Positions 7,428-17,576 of a stretch of DNA of 39,028 nucleotides are shown in pieces. The DNA lies in contig JAFUJZ010000033.1 in the NCBI GenBank assembly GCA_017467965.1, positions 1-39,028 on the forward strand, read 5' to 3'. Every line of letters starts with the position of its first letter. The first letter of the stretch is position 1. The notes beneath the pieces were generated by a model, which saw only the letters and a list, made by a program, of their open reading frames with translations, was not told the DNA's origin and made no database searches. This DNA comes from Clostridia bacterium. GTDB taxonomy: Bacteria > Bacillota_A > Clostridia > UMGS1883. The translations under genes and the position numbers were made by a program.

Positions 7428-8381
7428 GTGATAAAAGTGCAAAATAGTCTTATAAATGCAAATAATAAAAAACCTATTCCGCCATATATTTGGATAATAT
7501 TAGGCTTGGTTTTGGGTGTAATAGTTGTTATCGCAACGCTGTTTATTGTAAAAGCCGTTAGTGGTGACGATATTGAAACCTATGACCACGAAGATGAGGT
7601 TGAAGAAATCGTAATAGAAGAGGTTACAACCGAATTAATCGAAGAAGAGGAAGTTGTGCCCGAGCCTTACAACGTGCTTGTGCTTGGCACAGACATTGAG
7701 GCAGGACTGCCCGATGTTATCATGCTTTGCCGTATAGACCCTGCTAAGGAAAAGGCAAGCATACTTTCTATCCCCAGAGATACAAAGGTTGTTTCAAATG
7801 GCACAACCATGAAAATAAACTCTACCTATTCCCAGGGTGGCTTGGGACAGGTTGTTGACAGCGTGGAAAGATTGACAGGACTTGATGTTGACCATTATTT
7901 TATGATTAATCTTGAGGCTTTTCGTGATATCGTGAATGCTGTGGACGGCATTTATTACAACGTGCCTCGCAATATGGACTACGAAGACCCCCTCCAGGAT
8001 TTGTATATCCACTTAAAGTCGGGCTATCAGCTTCTTGACGGTGGAGAGGCAGAGGAGCTTGTCCGTTTCCGTCAATATCCTGACGGCGACATTGGTCGTA
8101 TCAGGGTCCAACAGGATTTTGTAAAAAAGCTTATTGAACAAAAGCTTAATATACTGTATGTTGAAAAAATCCCCGAGGTGTATGAAATTATCGAGTATAA
8201 CTCCAACACCGACATGACGGTTACTCAGATGCTTGAGGCAGGTACTTTGCTTGTGGGCATGGGCGAATCAAACGTTCAGTCGTTCATTGTGCCCGGTGAC
8301 GGCGCATACGAGGGCGATGTATCCTACTACATACATAACTCGAGAGAGCTTAATGAGTTAATTAAAGACGAATTCAAATAA
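7428..8381 (+). CDS. LytR-CpsA-Psr (LCP) family cell-wall glycopolymer ligase
   Basis: A 317-residue type II membrane protein. LCP enzymes transfer undecaprenyl-linked glycopolymers onto peptidoglycan outside the membrane. A short cytosolic N-terminus precedes one membrane helix (WIILGLVLGVIVVIATLFIV, ~23-42), then a very acidic linker (EDEVEEIVIEEVTTELIEEE). The LCP domain (~78-260) shows VLVLGTDIE, DVIMLCRIDP, SILSIPRDTKV, FRQYPDGDIGRIRVQQDFV and the usual Asp/Arg ligands of the pyrophosphate lipid. The GTG at 7428 lacks a clear ribosome-binding site. A GTG at 7437 is also possible and sits exactly 58 bases after TTGCAA, like the lipoprotein start in the homologous upstream copy. It is monocistronic, with its own promoter and terminator. 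Confidence 0.9.
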   Translation: MIKVQNSLINANNKKPIPPYIWIILGLVLGVIVVIATLFIVKAVSGDDIETYDHEDEVEEIVIEEVTTELIEEEEVVPEPYNVLVLGTDIEAGLPDVIMLCRIDPAKEKASILSIPRDTKVVSNGTTMKINSTYSQGGLGQVVDSVERLTGLDVDHYFMINLEAFRDIVNAVDGIYYNVPRNMDYEDPLQDLYIHLKSGYQLLDGGEAEELVRFRQYPDGDIGRIRVQQDFVKKLIEQKLNILYVEKIPEVYEIIEYNSNTDMTVTQMLEAGTLLVGMGESNVQSFIVPGDGAYEGDVSYYIHNSRELNELIKDEFK

Positions 8382-8387
8382 AAGCAG

Positions 8388-8424
8388 AAGTGTTCTGAAC
8401 CATGAGTGTTCGGAACACTTTTTT
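8388..8424 (+). terminator. Rho-independent terminator of the LCP gene
   Basis: AAGTGTTCTGAAC pairs with GTTCGGAACACTT over 13 pairs (one T-G wobble) with a 7-base loop, followed by TTTT. It begins seven bases after the LCP stop. Confidence 0.92.
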
Positions 8425-8460
8425 GTTAAAAGTACAATAATGAGATAAAACCTTTTTACA

Positions 8461-8505
8461 CCTCATCAGTCAGCAAAGCTGACAGCTTCTCCTCAAGGAG
8501 AAGCC
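8461..8505. repeat. Double-hairpin intergenic repeat (REP/MITE-like)
   Basis: Starting CCTCATCAGTCAGC, this segment contains two adjacent perfect hairpins: GTCAGC-AAA-GCTGAC (8469-8483) and GCTTCTCCT-CAA-GGAGAAGC (8485-8504). It ends exactly at the stop of the minus-strand gene. The layout closely resembles a short palindromic repeat that I recall as common between genes in gut Clostridia; that recollection is not proof. It lacks a T-run in either direction, so it is a poor terminator. Confidence 0.6.
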
Positions 8506-8754
8506 TTAATCTCCTGTTGTGACGAGTATTATTTCTTCACCGATTTTTTTGATGCTTTTCCAAGGAATAAAAATATCTTCTTCTGCAGGGAGCAACCCAA
8601 AAAAACGGCGTCTCCCGGGTATAATAACAGAGTTTACAACACCTTTTTCCAAATCGATGTCAACATCTGTGATAAAACCTAAGCGGTTGCCGGTGGTGAT
8701 ATCAATAACCTCCTTGTGCCTAAAGTCCGACGCGTGGGTTGATATGTGCTCCAT
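8506..8754 (-). CDS. ylmC: YlmC/YmxH family PRC-barrel protein
   Basis: An 82-residue single PRC-barrel protein starting MEHISTHASDFRHKEVIDI, with GNRLGFITDVDIDLEKGVV and EEDIFIPWKSIKKIGEEIIL. YlmC/YmxH-type proteins are widespread in spore-forming Firmicutes and are linked to sporulation, but their molecular role is not established. The start follows a strong ribosome-binding site (AAAGGAGG on the minus strand). It is the only minus-strand gene in the first 33 kb. It diverges from gdpP, and a TATAAT sequence (plus-strand 8774-8779) sits about 20 bases upstream of it without a good -35. Confidence 0.85.
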   Translation of the reverse strand: MEHISTHASDFRHKEVIDITTGNRLGFITDVDIDLEKGVVNSVIIPGRRRFFGLLPAEEDIFIPWKSIKKIGEEIILVTTGD

Positions 8755-8803
8755 GGTAGCCTCCTTTTGAAGTATTATAACTGCAGTATTTTTTAAAAAA
8801 TGC

Positions 8804-8832
8804 TGTACAAATTGATTTGTTTGTTATATAAT
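8804..8832 (+). promoter_or_regulatory. Candidate promoter of the gdpP-rplI-dnaB operon
   Basis: TGTACA, 17 bases, then a perfect TATAAT, 35 bases before the gdpP start codon. The -35 matches only four of six consensus positions. The divergent gap 8755-8867 also holds a 14-bp A/T palindrome at 8788-8801, ATTTTTTAAAAAAT. Confidence 0.55.
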
Positions 8833-8867
8833 CTACTATGTATATGTATGAATATTGAGAGGTAACC

Positions 8868-10844
8868 ATGAATAAGAAAAACGGATTTTTGAATTCAATA
8901 TTAAAAAACGGACTCCTCTTTTATTGTCTGCTGGTAGCAGTATGCGGTATAGGGGTTTGTTTTTATGCCCCTGTTGTGGGCGTTGTACTTGTGCTTTTGT
9001 CAGGCGTGGTGCTTTGCTACAACATATTGGAGGAAAAGAAAAAATACACCACAAGCCTCAAGTATTACTCCTCAATGAGTGATGTCAACGACAAGTTTGA
9101 TATTACAAAAGGCGTAACGGCGGCTATGATTTCTGTCGGTACCGACGGCAAAATTAACTGGTGGAACGATGCTTTTAAAAATATGTGTCCTGAGGTTAGT
9201 ATGCACGACGGCATAACAGAGCATATTCCCCGTATTACTATGGATATTCTTTGTAAAATGGAACCGGGCGAGGAAACCAAAATAGATTACAAGGACCGCT
9301 CGTATATCCTTTCAAACGTGCCCTTCAAAGCCGACAACGCAACAGACAGTGCATTTGTTTTAACCTTAAGGGACGTAACTGAGCTTGAACGCTACAAAAA
9401 AGAAGCGCAGGATTCCAGAACTGTTATTGCCCATGTTTTGATAGACAATTATGACGAGCTTCTGACAGAAGAGGGAGACGATGTTTCCTACAAGGCTGAA
9501 AAAAGCATTGAAGCACTCATATTTGACTGGGCAAAAACATTAGGTGGTAGTGTGCGTCATCTTGAAAAGGGCAGATATATGTGCCTTTTCAATTCGGAAA
9601 TGCTTGACAAAATCAAAGAGGCAAAATTTGACGTGCTTGAAAAGGCAAAAAGCCTTGGCGAGGGCAGCGCAATCGAGCCGACACTCAGTATAGGCGTGGG
9701 CATTGACGGCTCAGATATCAACGAGATTGACACCTTTGCAAAAGCAGCACTCGATATGGCTCTCGGTCGCGGCGGTGACCAGGCTGTTATAAAGGATGCC
9801 GGTAGCTTTTCATATTACGGCGGCAAAAACCGCGAAACAGAAAAGCGAACAAAGGTTAAATCAAGAGTTAAAGCACTTGCGCTTTTAAATCTTATTGACG
9901 AAAGTGACAATGTTATCGTCATGGGTCATTTGAATGCAGACGCGGACTCGTTTGGTGCATGTGTGGCATTGGCGTGTGTTGCAATGGCTCGAGGCAAGCA
10001 GTCAAAGGTTTTGATTGAATCTTATGACCGCACAGTAAAAACTATTTTGGAAAACTTTGAAAAGAACCAAACCAACTGGGGACTTTTTGTAAACAAGATG
10101 CAGGCACGCGAGCTTATGGGCGAAAAAACCCTTGTTATTGTGTGCGATACACACCGACGCAATCTTGTAGCGTCAACCGAAATCCTTGATGAGGCTGACG
10201 CAGTGGTACTTATTGACCACCACCGCCGCAGCGAAGACTTTATCTTGAATACTGACCTGTTGTATCACGAGCCTTTTGCATCAAGTAGCTGTGAAATGAT
10301 TGCTGAAATGCTCCAGTACATGGGTCGTGGCGGTATCAATAATCTTGTGGCTGAGGCAATGTACGCAGGTATACTTGTTGATACAAATAACTTTATCTAC
10401 AAAACAGGTGTAAGAACCTTTGAAGCGGCGGCTTATCTCAAGAGGCTGGGCGCAGATACAGTAAATGTAAGACGTATTTTCAGAGAGACAAAAGAAGCGT
10501 ACGAGGAAAGAGCTACTATTGTTTCAAATGCAAGAATGTATTCAGACACGGTTGCAATAAGCCGTGTGTATGAAATAATCAGACAGGATATTATAGCAAA
10601 GGCTGCAAACGATATTTTGGATATGGAAAATCTTGAAGCATCGTTTGTTATTGCACCCGTTGAGGAAAATCGTGTTTCCATATCGGGCAGAAGCTTTGGC
10701 GAGGTCAATGTTCAGCTGATTTGTGAAAAGCTTGGCGGCGGCGGGCATATGCTTGCAGGTGCGGCACAGCTTACCGATATAACCGTTGACGAAGCCGAAG
10801 AAAAGCTTTGTGCGGCAATCGAAGAATATGAAAAAGAACGATAA
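8868..10844 (+). CDS. gdpP: Membrane cyclic-di-AMP phosphodiesterase GdpP
   Basis: A 658-residue GdpP/YybT homologue that hydrolyses c-di-AMP to pApA, controlling osmotic and cell-wall homeostasis. Two membrane helices (~15-55) anchor it. A PAS-like domain (~75-180) contains [14 protein letters not shown] degenerate GGDEF domain (~185-320) follows, in which the signature is not a true GGDEF. The catalytic DHH domain holds [12 protein letters not shown] (~353), VCDTHRR (~425) and DHHRRSEDF (~450). DHHA1 ends with [13 protein letters not shown] (~622). The start follows GAGAGGTAACC. gdpP-rplI-dnaB is a classic Firmicutes operon and matches here with spacings of only 17 and 33 bases. Confidence 0.95.
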   Translation: MNKKNGFLNSILKNGLLFYCLLVAVCGIGVCFYAPVVGVVLVLLSGVVLCYNILEEKKKYTTSLKYYSSMSDVNDKFDITKGVTAAMISVGTDGKINWWNDAFKNMCPEVSMHDGITEHIPRITMDILCKMEPGEETKIDYKDRSYILSNVPFKADNATDSAFVLTLRDVTELERYKKEAQDSRTVIAHVLIDNYDELLTEEGDDVSYKAEKSIEALIFDWAKTLGGSVRHLEKGRYMCLFNSEMLDKIKEAKFDVLEKAKSLGEGSAIEPTLSIGVGIDGSDINEIDTFAKAALDMALGRGGDQAVIKDAGSFSYYGGKNRETEKRTKVKSRVKALALLNLIDESDNVIVMGHLNADADSFGACVALACVAMARGKQSKVLIESYDRTVKTILENFEKNQTNWGLFVNKMQARELMGEKTLVIVCDTHRRNLVASTEILDEADAVVLIDHHRRSEDFILNTDLLYHEPFASSSCEMIAEMLQYMGRGGINNLVAEAMYAGILVDTNNFIYKTGVRTFEAAAYLKRLGADTVNVRRIFRETKEAYEERATIVSNARMYSDTVAISRVYEIIRQDIIAKAANDILDMENLEASFVIAPVEENRVSISGRSFGEVNVQLICEKLGGGGHMLAGAAQLTDITVDEAEEKLCAAIEEYEKER

Positions 10845-10861
10845 ACGAAAGGAAGATAAAA

Positions 10862-11308
10862 ATGAAAGTAGTATTATTGGCAGATGTTAAAGGACATGGC
10901 AAAAAAGGCGAGGTTGTAGAAGCAAGCGACGGCTATGCGAGAAATTTCCTTTTCCCTAAGGGTCTTGCCAAGGAAGCAACAAAGGGTGCTTTGAACGAAG
11001 TTAAGAGCAAAAACGAAGCTAAGGCTTACCATAAAGAGCAGGAAGTTATTGCCGCAAAGGAAACTCAGGCTAAGCTTGAAGGCAAAAGTGTAAACGTAAA
11101 GTCAAAAGCAGGCGACAACGGTAAGCTTTTCGGTAAGGTTACAAACCAGAACGTTGCAGATGCAATCAAGTATCAGCTCCATGTTGTTGTTGACAAGAGA
11201 AAGGTTCAGCTTTCCGACGGACTTAAGACTGTAGGCTCTCATGAGGTTGAAGTTAAGATTTATCCTGAAATCAGCGCAAAAATTACTGTTGTAATCGAGG
11301 CAGAATAA
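10862..11308 (+). CDS. rplI: 50S ribosomal protein L9
   Basis: A 148-residue L9 of normal length. The N-terminal rRNA-binding domain reads [20 protein letters not shown] and [14 protein letters not shown], followed by the long connecting helix (lysine/glutamate rich, ~42-75) and the C-terminal domain with [15 protein letters not shown]. The start follows GAAAGGAAG. L9 stabilises mRNA on the ribosome and influences frame maintenance. It is co-directional with gdpP and dnaB. Confidence 0.97.
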   Translation: MKVVLLADVKGHGKKGEVVEASDGYARNFLFPKGLAKEATKGALNEVKSKNEAKAYHKEQEVIAAKETQAKLEGKSVNVKSKAGDNGKLFGKVTNQNVADAIKYQLHVVVDKRKVQLSDGLKTVGSHEVEVKIYPEISAKITVVIEAE

Positions 11309-11341
11309 AAAAGCCTTATTTGATTGAAGGGAGGAAAAATT

Positions 11342-12673
11342 GTGGAACTTCCTATAGGAAAAACAATGCCGTACAATATTGAAGCGGAGCAGGCAGTTTT
11401 AGGCAGTATGATTTTTGACGAAAAGGCACTTATTGCCTGCGTGGAAAGTCTTTCTGCGGAGGATTTTTATACAAAAACACATCAAACTATTTTTAATGCC
11501 ATAGCATCGCTTTTTGAAATCGGCACGCCTGTTGATATAGTTACTCTTTCCGATAAGTTGGGCAGTGATATTGATTCTGTCGGCGGCATAGGATATATAT
11601 CGGGCATTGTACAAAACGTACTTAGTACGGAAAATCTCAATCATTATGTAAATATTGTTCAGTCCAAAAGCATACTGCGCCGTCTTGTAGGTGCAGCAGG
11701 GGAAATTATTGATATTTCCACCCGTGACGAGGACGAGATTACACACATATTGGACAGAAGCGAACAACTTATTTTCAATATTCTTGACAAGCAGGGTTCA
11801 AAGGGCTTTTACCATATAAGCGAGGTTGTAAAGAGCTCTATGGCATTACTTGAGGAACTCAAGAAGAAAGGTTCGTCCGTAACGGGTGTACCTACAGGCT
11901 TCAAGGAGCTTGACCAGCTTACTGCAGGGCTTCAGAAAAGTGCGCTTGTAATTGTTGCGGCACGTCCCGGTGTAGGTAAAACATCGTTTGCACTCAATAT
12001 TGCCGAAAACGCGGCAATAAAGCACAAAATCCCCGTTGCTATTTTCAGCTTGGAAATGAGCAAGGAGGAGCTTGTAAACAGAGTTTTATCCAGTGAGGCA
12101 CTTGTATCCAGCGAAAAAATGAGAGTAGGCGACCTTAGCCCCTCTGAAATGACGAAGCTTGCACACTCACTTCCGGGCATTATCAATGCACCCATATATA
12201 TTGACGATACACCCGGTATTGCAATATCCGAAATCCGTGCAAAATGCAGAAGACTTAAGCTTGAGAAAAACCTCGGCTTGGTTGTTATTGACTACTTACA
12301 GCTTATGGAAACAAAAGGCGGAAGCGACAACCGTGCACAGGCAGTTGCCGAGATTTCCCGTTCGTTGAAGATTATGGCAAAAGAGCTGGAAATCCCCGTT
12401 ATTACTCTTTCGCAGCTTAATCGTATGAGTGAAGCCAGAAAGGATAAGCGCCCACAGGTTAGCGACCTTCGTGAAAGTGGTTCTATCGAGCAGGACGCAG
12501 ATATTGTAATGCTCCTTTATAATCCCGATACAGCCAGTGAGGACGAAAATGCTGAAAAGAGCAATATCGTGGAATGTATTGTGGCAAAACACCGTGGCGG
12601 TGAATGCAGAACAGTAAATCTTGCATGGCGCGGTGAATATACAAAGTTTATGAATCTGGATAACAGAAATTAG
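11342..12673 (+). CDS. dnaB: Replicative DNA helicase
   Basis: A 443-residue DnaB-type helicase (called DnaC in Bacillus), the hexameric 5'-3' helicase of the replication fork. The N-terminal domain (~1-105) contains MPYNIEAEQAVLGSMIFDEKA. The RecA-like motor has Walker A AARPGVGKTSFALN (~205-218), IFSLEMSKEELV, Walker B LVVIDYLQLM (~316), SQLNRMSEARKDKRPQVSDLRESGSIEQDAD and KHRGGECRTV near the end. The frame extends up to a TTG at 11324, but that lies inside the ribosome-binding site; GTG 11342 follows AAGGGAGG by 7 bases. No intein is present. tilS starts 8 bases after the stop. Confidence 0.96.
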   Translation: MELPIGKTMPYNIEAEQAVLGSMIFDEKALIACVESLSAEDFYTKTHQTIFNAIASLFEIGTPVDIVTLSDKLGSDIDSVGGIGYISGIVQNVLSTENLNHYVNIVQSKSILRRLVGAAGEIIDISTRDEDEITHILDRSEQLIFNILDKQGSKGFYHISEVVKSSMALLEELKKKGSSVTGVPTGFKELDQLTAGLQKSALVIVAARPGVGKTSFALNIAENAAIKHKIPVAIFSLEMSKEELVNRVLSSEALVSSEKMRVGDLSPSEMTKLAHSLPGIINAPIYIDDTPGIAISEIRAKCRRLKLEKNLGLVVIDYLQLMETKGGSDNRAQAVAEISRSLKIMAKELEIPVITLSQLNRMSEARKDKRPQVSDLRESGSIEQDADIVMLLYNPDTASEDENAEKSNIVECIVAKHRGGECRTVNLAWRGEYTKFMNLDNRN

Positions 12674-12681
12674 GTGAAGAA

Positions 12682-14037
12682 GTGCTTTTAAGAGTACTTG
12701 AAACGATTGAAAACAAAAAAATGCTCAAAGCAGGGGACAAGGTTGTTTGCGCCGTAAGTGGCGGTGCAGATTCTATGGCCCTGCTTTGTGTGCTTTATGA
12801 GCTCCGCGAAAAGCTTGGAATTGAGCTTTATGCCGCGAACGTAAATCATTCGATACGCGGCGAAGAAGGCGATAGAGACAGTGAATTTGTCCGTGATTTT
12901 TGCAAAGAAAAGGGGATAGAGCTTTTTTATAAAAAGCTTGATATTCCGCGTATTGCAAAAGAAGAGCAAATAAGCGAAGAAGAATGCGGCAGGCGGGAAA
13001 GATACTGTTTTTTTGACGAAATAACAAAAAAGCTTGGCGGTGCCCATATCGCAACAGGACACCACAGAGGCGATAATGCCGAAACCGTGCTGTTTAACCT
13101 TTTTAGGGGAAGCGGATTAAAGGGCTTGAGCGGTATCCCTTACAAAAGGGACAATATTATAAGACCTCTGCTTGATGTTTCAAAGGACGAGATAAAAAGT
13201 TATCTTACAAAAAAAAATATCACATGGTGCGAAGATTCGACCAATAAAGAGTGCGATTATACCAGAAACAAAATGCGTAATATTGTGCTTTTTGAGGCGG
13301 AAAAGATTTTCCCCAAGGCTGAGGAAAAAATCTCAGCTGTTTCTCAAATGCTGAGGCAGGATGATGAATACCTCAATGAGCTTGCAACAAAATCAGGTGC
13401 ATTTGAAGATGGGGTTATTTTAAAAGACGAATTTGTAAAGCTTCCCGAAAGCCTTAGGCGGCGAGTGGTAGCAGAAGCGCTGAATAGGTGGCAAGTAAGA
13501 GAAATTGACACAAAAAAAATAAAAGCTGTGTACGATATTATACTGGGAGGCACGGGGAAAGGTGTTGACCTAGGCTCAAACATACGTATTGTACAAAGCT
13601 ACGGAAAAATATATAAAACCGAAAAAAAACCAAGTGAAAACCATGGTGAAAAATATATTTTCAAAAACGGCGAAAACCTTGAAATCTCTACATCCGACGG
13701 TGTTTGGAGCATAAAAACAGTTGACAAAACCGTGAAAATGAGAGATAATAAAATGATGACATTTTTCGATGCCGAACTTCTCCCTGAGAGCCTTGTGATA
13801 CGCGGGCGCGAAGAGGGGGACTTTATGTATCCTTACGGCATGGACGGCAAAAAGAAAATTAAAAAAATTTTCATTGATTTAAAAATCCGGAAAGAAATTC
13901 GTGATAAAATTTTAATGCTTGCAAATAATGACGAAATTTTATTTATTCCGGGCGTAAGGAAAAGCGCAAAATACCAACCAAGTGAAAAAACAAAAAAATT
14001 TTTATATGTTGAGTTTTGTAAACAAAACGGGAAGTGA
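12682..14037 (+). CDS. tilS: tRNA(Ile)-lysidine synthase
   Basis: A 451-residue enzyme that converts C34 of the AUA-reading tRNA(Ile) to lysidine using ATP and lysine. The PP-loop VSGGADSMALLCVLYEL is at ~23-39, NVNHSIRGEEGDRD at ~53-66 and IATGHHRGDNAETVLFNLFRGSGL at ~116-139. The C-terminal domain (~345-451) has VIRGREEGDFMYPYG and KKIKKIFIDLKI, typical of the long TilS form. The start is GTG at 12682, after AGGTGAAGA. It is followed by hpt and ftsH, the same trio as in Bacillus. The N-terminal region is complete and no key motif is missing. Confidence 0.95.
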   Translation: MLLRVLETIENKKMLKAGDKVVCAVSGGADSMALLCVLYELREKLGIELYAANVNHSIRGEEGDRDSEFVRDFCKEKGIELFYKKLDIPRIAKEEQISEEECGRRERYCFFDEITKKLGGAHIATGHHRGDNAETVLFNLFRGSGLKGLSGIPYKRDNIIRPLLDVSKDEIKSYLTKKNITWCEDSTNKECDYTRNKMRNIVLFEAEKIFPKAEEKISAVSQMLRQDDEYLNELATKSGAFEDGVILKDEFVKLPESLRRRVVAEALNRWQVREIDTKKIKAVYDIILGGTGKGVDLGSNIRIVQSYGKIYKTEKKPSENHGEKYIFKNGENLEISTSDGVWSIKTVDKTVKMRDNKMMTFFDAELLPESLVIRGREEGDFMYPYGMDGKKKIKKIFIDLKIRKEIRDKILMLANNDEILFIPGVRKSAKYQPSEKTKKFLYVEFCKQNGK

Positions 14038-14044
14038 GGAAGAA

Positions 14045-14602
14045 ATGGAAAACAAAAGAGAAAAGATAACGGATGTTGTGGAAAAAATTCTTGTAAACGA
14101 AGAGCAGATTAAAACAAGAGTAAAAGAACTCGGAGAAGAAATCAGCCGTGATTATGAGGGCAGAGAGGTCTGCGTTCTTTGCGTGCTTACAGGTAGCTTT
14201 ATGTTTGCATCTGACATTGTAAGAGCACTTAGCGTTCCTGCAAGAGTTATGTGCTTGTTCGCATCAAGCTACGAGGGTACAGAATCTGTTGGAAAAGTGG
14301 ACATAATAAAGGGTAAGGGCTTTAACGTAAAGGATAAGGATATTCTTATCGTTGAAGATATCGTTGACACAGGCAGAACTCTTACCGCCGTACGCGAAAT
14401 CCTTTTGAAAGAAGGCGCAAAGAGTGTTGAAATCTGCACATTCCTCGATAAGCCTGAAAGACGTGTTGTGGATCTTGTTCCCAAGTACATAGGTTTTGAT
14501 ATTCCCAATGAGTTTGTGGTAGGCTACGGATTAGACTATGACCACCGTTACCGTCAGTTCCCCTTTGTTGGAGTACTTAAACCCGAAATCTATGAAAACT
14601 AA
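14045..14602 (+). CDS. hpt: Hypoxanthine phosphoribosyltransferase
   Basis: A 185-residue purine salvage enzyme making IMP/GMP from hypoxanthine/guanine and PRPP. The PRPP-binding motif [11 protein letters not shown] is at ~103-113, with [16 protein letters not shown] near 45-60 and [20 protein letters not shown] at the C-terminus. The open frame reaches back to 13982 inside tilS, but ATG 14045 follows GTGAGGAAG and yields the normal family length. It starts 7 bases after tilS, so the two are probably translationally linked. Confidence 0.95.
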   Translation: MENKREKITDVVEKILVNEEQIKTRVKELGEEISRDYEGREVCVLCVLTGSFMFASDIVRALSVPARVMCLFASSYEGTESVGKVDIIKGKGFNVKDKDILIVEDIVDTGRTLTAVREILLKEGAKSVEICTFLDKPERRVVDLVPKYIGFDIPNEFVVGYGLDYDHRYRQFPFVGVLKPEIYEN

Positions 14603-14616
14603 GCCAAGGAGGCATT

Positions 14617-16467
14617 ATGTTGAAAAAAGGCATTAAAAACCTGGGCTTTGTGCTTGCATTTGTGTTGGTTATTATTGTTATATCCAACCTTTTTGCACCG
14701 CAAAAGTCCGTGTATGAACCGGTATATTCGGATCTTATCAAAGACATCGAAGCTCGCAGAGTAAAGGAAATCGTTGTAAAAGACAGTGAGATTGAGGTTA
14801 CCTACAAGGATAAGAGCAGAAAAGTCGAAAAAATCGAAGCACCGGGAAAATATATTCTTGAAAATGAAACCGTACAGCAACTTATGGCAGAAAATAAGCT
14901 TAAGGTTACTGTACCTAAACCCGAAGAAGGCTCGTGGCTTGTATCTATGCTGCCTACAGTAATCACATTTGTGATTATCATTGCTTTCTGGATTTTTGCG
15001 TTCCGTCAGTCCCAGGGCGGCGGTAAGGGTATGAGCGGTTTTGGAAAAAGCAAAGCAAAATCACCCGATGAAAACGGAAAAAGGGTTACATTTGCAGATG
15101 TTGCAGGTGTTGACGAAGAAAAGAAAGAGCTTAGCGAAATCGTTGATTTCTTGCGTAATCCCAAGCTCTTTACAGACCTTGGCGCAAGGATTCCCAAGGG
15201 TGTTTTGTTAGTAGGTCCTCCCGGTACAGGTAAAACTCTTCTTGCAAAGGCTGTTGCAGGCGAAGCAGGCGTACCTTTCTTCTCAATGTCGGGCTCCGAC
15301 TTTGTGGAAATGTTTGTAGGTGTGGGTGCTTCAAGAGTAAGAGATTTGTTTGAACAGGCAAGGAAAAATCTTCCCGCTATTATATTTATTGACGAAATCG
15401 ACGCCGTTGGTCGTCAGCGTGGTACGGGCCTTGGCGGCGGTCACGATGAACGTGAACAAACCTTAAACCAGCTCCTCGTTGAAATGGACGGTTTTGGTAC
15501 AAACTCGGGTATCATCATTATTGCGGCAACTAACCGTGCCGATATCCTTGACCCGGCTCTTCTTCGTCCGGGCAGATTTGACAGACAGGTTGTTGTTAAC
15601 TATCCCGACCAGAAGGGCAGAGAGGCAATCTTGGAAATCCATGCAAAGAATAAGCCTCTTGATGAAACTGTAAGTTTGGAAAAGGTGGCTAAGTCCACAT
15701 ACGGATTTACAGGTGCCGACCTTGAAAACATTCTTAACGAAGCTGCAATTTTAGCTGCAAGAGCGCAGAAACACAAAATCGGTCAGGCAGAAATGGACGA
15801 AGCAATCCTCAAGGTTGTTATGGGTCCCGAAAAGAAAAACAAGGTGATGAAGGACAAAGACAAGGAACAGACTGCTTATCACGAAGCAGGTCATGCAATC
15901 CTGTCGCATATTCTTCCCACACAGGACAGTGTGCACCAGGTTTCCATTATCCCCCGCGGTGCGGCAGGCGGATTTACACTTTCGCTTCCCGATATGGACA
16001 AAATGTATGTATCAAAGGATGAAATGCTTGAGTACATCATTGTTACAATGGGCGGCAGAGTTGCAGAAGAGATTATCTACAATCATATCAATACAGGTGC
16101 ATCAAGCGATATTGAGCACGCAACAAATACTGCACGCAAAATGGTTATGCGTTACGGTATGAGCGACAAGCTCGGATTTATGAATTTTGGCTCAAGCGAG
16201 CACGAGGTATTCTTAGGCAGAGACTTCTCTCAGGGTAACAACTATTCACCCGAGACAGCAGCTATAATCGATAATGAAATCAAGGGTATTATCGATTCGT
16301 GCTATGCTCGATGCGAAGAGCTTCTCCGTGAAAATATCGATAAGCTCCACGCTGTTGCAAAGGCACTTATAGAACATGAAAAGCTTGACGGTGAAGAATT
16401 TGTCAAGGCTTTTGACGGCACATTAGAAATGCAAGAGCATACAAAAGAGGAGGCGGACGCAGAATGA
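14617..16467 (+). CDS. ftsH: ATP-dependent membrane zinc metalloprotease FtsH
   Basis: A 616-residue AAA+ protease that extracts and degrades membrane and regulatory proteins. Two membrane helices (~8-26 and ~112-130) bracket the small extracytoplasmic domain. The AAA module has Walker A GPPGTGKT (~199-206), Walker [12 protein letters not shown] (~253), the pore residues [13 protein letters not shown] and the second region of homology [21 protein letters not shown]. The zinc site HEAGH is at ~422-426. The start follows CCAAGGAGG. The stop overlaps the yicC start in an ATGA (16464-16467). Confidence 0.97.
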   Translation: MLKKGIKNLGFVLAFVLVIIVISNLFAPQKSVYEPVYSDLIKDIEARRVKEIVVKDSEIEVTYKDKSRKVEKIEAPGKYILENETVQQLMAENKLKVTVPKPEEGSWLVSMLPTVITFVIIIAFWIFAFRQSQGGGKGMSGFGKSKAKSPDENGKRVTFADVAGVDEEKKELSEIVDFLRNPKLFTDLGARIPKGVLLVGPPGTGKTLLAKAVAGEAGVPFFSMSGSDFVEMFVGVGASRVRDLFEQARKNLPAIIFIDEIDAVGRQRGTGLGGGHDEREQTLNQLLVEMDGFGTNSGIIIIAATNRADILDPALLRPGRFDRQVVVNYPDQKGREAILEIHAKNKPLDETVSLEKVAKSTYGFTGADLENILNEAAILAARAQKHKIGQAEMDEAILKVVMGPEKKNKVMKDKDKEQTAYHEAGHAILSHILPTQDSVHQVSIIPRGAAGGFTLSLPDMDKMYVSKDEMLEYIIVTMGGRVAEEIIYNHINTGASSDIEHATNTARKMVMRYGMSDKLGFMNFGSSEHEVFLGRDFSQGNNYSPETAAIIDNEIKGIIDSCYARCEELLRENIDKLHAVAKALIEHEKLDGEEFVKAFDGTLEMQEHTKEEADAE

Positions 16468-17339
16468 AAAGCATGACAGGTTACGGCACAGCCGAAACTA
16501 TGTATATGGGCAAAAAGATTACTGTTGAAATCAAGAGCGTAAACAGTCGTTACAGCGATATATCTGTTAAAATGCCCCGTCTCTACAGCTTTTTGGAAGC
16601 ACCCATAAAAAAAGCCGTTACAGGCTACACATCACGCGGTAAGATTGATGTGTATATCAATATAGATTCCTCCGAGGATGAAACAAAGGCAGTTACTGTC
16701 AATGTTAATCTGGCAAAGGCATATCAGGACGCAATCAATAAAATTGCAGAAGAAACAAATACACAGGGAGAGGTAAACGCCATTACACTAGCACGTCTCC
16801 CCGATGTGCTCAGTATTGATGCCGAGGACGAAGACGCAGAGGAAATGACAAAGGTTGTTTTGTCGGCACTTGATGAAGCGGGCAAGATGTACACAAAAAT
16901 GCGTGAAGACGAAGGCTATAACATGCTCCTCGTTTTGACAGAGCATCTTAACGTGATTGAAAATATTGTTAACATCATCGAAGAGCATGCTCCCGAAATT
17001 GTGACGGCTTACCGCAATAAGATTGAAGCAAGGATGAAGGAAATCATGGGCAGTGTGCCTTATGACGAATCCCGTCTTCTTACAGAGGTTGCTCTCTTTG
17101 CAGACAAAGTTAATGTTGATGAAGAAATCGCAAGACTTAAAAGCCACATCGAGCAGATGAGAGAAATGTTCAAAGCCGAAGAACCTATTGGCAGAAAAAT
17201 GGATTTCCTTATTCAGGAAATGAACCGCGAAATCAACACTACAGGCTCAAAATGTAACAACCTTTCAATCGCACGAAACGTTATCGACGTTAAGGCTGAG
17301 ATTGAGAAGCTGAGAGAACAAGTCCAAAACATAGAGTAA
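16464..17339 (+). CDS. yicC: YicC/YloC family endoribonuclease
   Basis: A 291-residue member of the YicC/YloC family, which has endoribonuclease activity in studied members. It begins [19 protein letters not shown], the invariant family N-terminus, and has [24 protein letters not shown]-like [13 protein letters not shown] and a C-terminal DUF1732 region with [20 protein letters not shown] and [29 protein letters not shown]. Its start overlaps the ftsH stop by four bases, so the two genes are coupled. In Bacillus this gene (yloC) directly precedes remA; here they are separated by an unusual 237-base gap. Confidence 0.93.
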   Translation: MKSMTGYGTAETMYMGKKITVEIKSVNSRYSDISVKMPRLYSFLEAPIKKAVTGYTSRGKIDVYINIDSSEDETKAVTVNVNLAKAYQDAINKIAEETNTQGEVNAITLARLPDVLSIDAEDEDAEEMTKVVLSALDEAGKMYTKMREDEGYNMLLVLTEHLNVIENIVNIIEEHAPEIVTAYRNKIEARMKEIMGSVPYDESRLLTEVALFADKVNVDEEIARLKSHIEQMREMFKAEEPIGRKMDFLIQEMNREINTTGSKCNNLSIARNVIDVKAEIEKLREQVQNIE

Positions 17340-17576
17340 AAATCCGGTTGAAATCGCCCATCTTATTGATACCATGCAACTTTTATCTGGGACCACTGCA
17401 ACAAATTTCAAAGGAACAGCGACACTCCCATTCATTCATTTTCCGTTTGGTTTGTGAAAAACGAGGATGTGGGGTGGCTGTGGGTAGGGAGTGTCCCGTG
17501 TTGTGGGCTTTAGGAACGTGAATTTAAATTGTTGGAGTTACCCAATCAAAGTAAACTGATATAAGGATGTGGTGAG
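17340..17576. other. Unusual 237-base intergenic segment, possible repeat or RNA element
   Basis: No gene is supported here. A 9-bp perfect inverted repeat, GACACTCCC (17421-17429) and GGGAGTGTC (17487-17495), encloses 57 bases with G-rich runs (GTGGGGTGGCTGTGGGTAGGG) unlike the neighbouring coding DNA. A 10-bp palindrome AATTTAAATT lies at 17521-17530. The frame from 17342 is open for about 60 codons but has no start with a ribosome-binding site, so I do not call it. Its contents could be a decayed mobile repeat, a small RNA or a leader; the sequence alone does not decide. Confidence 0.4.

Noticed and set aside
7416..7447. Possible frameshift at the LCP gene start (an ATG at 7424 leads to a stop after seven codons)
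   Set aside because: The LCP frame is intact from the GTG starts onward, and the homologous upstream copy supports a start at the same offset, so no frameshift is needed.
17342..17521. Plus-strand open frame of about 60 codons between yicC and remA
   Set aside because: There is no ATG and no ribosome-binding site. The G-rich bias alone explains the lack of stops, and two other frames are also unusually open.
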